DNA from: SCTD01 sp038256525
GTDB lineage: Bacteria > Actinomycetota > Actinomycetes > Mycobacteriales > SCTD01
Reading direction: 5' to 3'
Assembly (NCBI GenBank): GCA_038256525.1
Contig: JBBSKF010000006.1
Coordinates: 1-54,023, forward strand
Length of the DNA: 54,023 nt
A program made the position numbers and the translations under genes. Positions within the stretch are counted from its first letter, which is position 1. Every line of letters starts with the position of its first letter. The notes under the pieces were generated by a model that had not been told where the DNA came from, did not search any database, and was given only the letters and a program-made list of their open reading frames with translations. Below, in pieces: positions 52,615 through 54,023 of the stretch.

Positions 52615-52857
52615 ATGGCCGACGACGTGCAGCTCACCGACCTCGAGGTCATCCAGCGCTACAGCCTGGCCGTGCGCGGTGCGACGGCGTCGCGGGAGGA
52701 GCTGGTGCAGGCGCTCGAGTCCGACCTGCTCTGGCTCACCGGCGACCGCCGGTTCGCGTCGGCGAACGACCCTGAGCCCCAGGCGCCCCCTGCGGCGCGG
52801 GCACGCAAGGCCCCGGTTCGCAAGTCGGCGACCACGAATCGCACCGCCCAGGCTTGA
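52615..52857 (+). CDS. Small conserved-position protein, unknown function
   Basis: 80 residues. The N-terminal ~45 residues are acidic and helical (LTDLEVIQRYSLAVRG, then ELVQALESDLLWLTGD); the C-terminal ~35 are Pro/Ala-rich and basic (ARARKAPVRKSATTNR). No known domain recognised. The TTGA overlap with the MetE-like gene and the -10 element argue for a real gene. It may be DNA- or RNA-associated through the basic tail (speculative). Confidence 0.65.
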   Translation: MADDVQLTDLEVIQRYSLAVRGATASREELVQALESDLLWLTGDRRFASANDPEPQAPPAARARKAPVRKSATTNRTAQA

Positions 52858-53864
52858 GCGCGCCGCCCGTGAGTCCGTGGCACGGTGCGACCGGCATCGG
52901 CAGCATGCCGGGCACCGACCCCGACGAGGCCGTACGCGTCGTGCTCGGCGAGCTGCCGGACCTGCCTTTCCTGCCCGAGCTCCCGGCCCGGGGTCCGCAC
53001 GGCGACCTGGCCGGTCGCGCGACCGCGCTGCTCGTCGACCTGGCGGTGGACCTCCAGCCGACCGGCTGGCGCCTCGTGCCGAACTCCTCGCGGGACGGCC
53101 GCCGGGCGCGCGACCTGCTCTCGCGCGACCTCGATGCGCTGGAGGGGGCGACGCAGGGGGGCCCGCCCGCCGCGCTCAAGGTCCAGGTCGTCGGCCCGTG
53201 GACGCTCGCGGCGATGCTCGAGCTGCCTCGCGGTGAGCGGGCGCTCGCCGACCACGGCGCCGTCGACGACCTCAGTCAGTCGCTCGCCGAAGGGCTGCGC
53301 CGCCACCTGGGCGACCTCGCCGCCCGGCTGCCGGGGACTCGGCTGGTGCTGCAGCTGGACGAGCCGTCCCTGCCTGCTGTGCTCGGCGCCGGGATCCCGA
53401 CCGCCAGCGGCTTCGGCCGGCTGCGGGCGCCGAGCCGGCAGCGGGTGCGGGAGGTCCTCGCAGCGGTCCTGGCCGTCGGCGATGACACCGTCGTGCACTG
53501 CTGCGCGGCAGACCCCCCGGTCGAGCTGCTGCACGAAGCGGGGGCCGGGGCGGTCAGCCTCGACGCCACCCTGCTGACCCCGCAGGGCGACGAGGCGATC
53601 GGGCTCGCTGTGGAGGGCGGCAGCGGGCTGCTGCTCGGCGTCGTCCCGGCCCTCGACACGCGACTGTCGGACCTCGGGGCCGTGATGGAGCCGGTTCGAC
53701 GGCTGTGGCGGCGACTGGGCTTCGAGCCCGACCTGCTCCCGGCGACCGTCGTCGTGACGCCGACCTGCGGGCTGGCCGGCGCCAGCCCCGGTCATGCCCG
53801 GCAGGCGCTGGGCACGGCGGTGGAGATCGCCAGACGACTGGGGGAGCAGCCCGAGGATGACTGA
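52854..53864 (+). CDS. Methionine synthase-like (MetE C-terminal/UROD-type) protein
   Basis: 336 residues, about half of a full MetE. It holds the zinc-site elements of cobalamin-independent methionine synthases: VVHCCAADPP (His and Cys) and VVTPTCGLAGAS (second Cys), plus LVLQLDEPSLPAV. The opening HGATGIGSMPGTDPDEA is typical of this actinobacterial family. It lacks the N-terminal MetE domain that helps bind folate polyglutamate, so the methyl donor may differ. TTG 52854 overlaps the preceding stop; GTG 52869 is an alternative. It overlaps ligA by 8 bp. Confidence 0.82.
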   Translation: MSAPPVSPWHGATGIGSMPGTDPDEAVRVVLGELPDLPFLPELPARGPHGDLAGRATALLVDLAVDLQPTGWRLVPNSSRDGRRARDLLSRDLDALEGATQGGPPAALKVQVVGPWTLAAMLELPRGERALADHGAVDDLSQSLAEGLRRHLGDLAARLPGTRLVLQLDEPSLPAVLGAGIPTASGFGRLRAPSRQRVREVLAAVLAVGDDTVVHCCAADPPVELLHEAGAGAVSLDATLLTPQGDEAIGLAVEGGSGLLLGVVPALDTRLSDLGAVMEPVRRLWRRLGFEPDLLPATVVVTPTCGLAGASPGHARQALGTAVEIARRLGEQPEDD

Positions 53865-54023
53865 GATCGTCGACGGTGTCCCGGTCGACATCCGGGAGCG
53901 GCACGGCGAGCTGTCCCGCACGCTCGACGAGAATGCCTTCCGCTACTACGTTCTCGATGCACCGACTGTGGCCGACGCCGACTACGACGCGCAGATGCGC
54001 GAGCTGCGGGCGATCGAGGACAC
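53857..54023 (+). CDS. ligA: NAD-dependent DNA ligase, N-terminal part (cut by window edge)
   Basis: The first 55 codons only. They show the Ia domain of LigA, which binds NMN: RYYVLDAPTVADADYDAQMREL fits the conserved YY-x-LD-x-P...YD-x-L...EL pattern with the key Tyr and Asp residues. LigA joins Okazaki fragments and repairs nicks. ATG 53857 overlaps the MetE-like gene. The order mnmA, metE-like, ligA is common in actinobacteria. Confidence 0.92.
   Translation, partial: MTEIVDGVPVDIRERHGELSRTLDENAFRYYVLDAPTVADADYDAQMRELRAIED

Overview
The window is very GC-rich, with densely packed genes, frequent 4-base start/stop overlaps (ATGA, GTGA, TTGA) and many apparently leaderless genes. Together with bldC, an Lsr2-type DNA-binding domain, GAF-ANTAR regulators, a DUF222/HNH gene and a complete GlgE alpha-glucan pathway, this points to an actinobacterium (Actinomycetota). 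Two long intergenic inverted repeats remind me of repeats in Geodermatophilaceae and Frankia relatives, but this is recollection, not a search. No tRNA, rRNA, CRISPR array, insertion sequence or prophage is visible. The window cuts two genes: a phosphoribosyltransferase at the left edge and ligA at the right edge.

Layout. 1-5.9 kb: a tellurium-resistance-type (Ter) stress locus, with PRTase/TRSP, StiP/PELOTA and a HAD phosphatase rightward, converging on AIM24-like, TerD, TerA-like and HpcH/CitE-like genes leftward. 6.06 kb: bldC. 6.4-12.3 kb: a tightly coupled four-gene operon (fatty acyl-CoA reductase fused to HAD-IB phosphatase, zinc alcohol dehydrogenase, LarA-like protein, PlsC acyltransferase). 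It looks like an uncharacterised lipid-modification pathway and is my best candidate for a new system. 12.4-15.6 kb: a degenerate universal stress protein, a membrane protein, a vanadium haloperoxidase and a small secreted protein. 15.7-19.9 kb, leftward: fabG, an Lsr2-domain protein with reversed domain order, a RibD-like reductase and an RNase R-like enzyme. 19.9-25 kb: a GH13 glucosidase, a HelD-type RNA polymerase-recycling ATPase, an ABM monooxygenase, a small putative zinc-binding protein and a cold-shock protein.

25.2-27.4 kb: a UMF1-type MFS transporter coupled to a second PlsC acyltransferase, a possible lysolipid uptake and repair pair. 27.4-29.9 kb: a degenerate receiver-like protein divergent from two overlapping GAF-ANTAR antiterminators. 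30-31.6 kb: a DUF222/HNH gene with a strong promoter, a likely LexA box and a leaderless start. 32-43.9 kb: carbohydrate storage, with a leftward glgE-treS-mak-glgB operon that turns trehalose into branched alpha-glucan, divergent glgP for phosphorolysis and convergent glgX for debranching.

43.9-48.8 kb: fatty-acid oxidation, with acyl-CoA dehydrogenase, enoyl-CoA hydratase, etfB-etfA behind a perfect 14-bp palindrome, and an SDR. 48.9-54 kb: a PaaK-like protein that has lost its phosphate-binding loop, then the housekeeping run cysteine desulfurase-mnmA-small protein-MetE-like-ligA.

A pattern runs across the window: at least a dozen genes have a -10-like hexamer (TAGGGT, TAGACT, CAGACT and similar) ending 6-8 nt before the start codon and no Shine-Dalgarno sequence, consistent with widespread leaderless transcription. 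Starts were chosen with this in mind.
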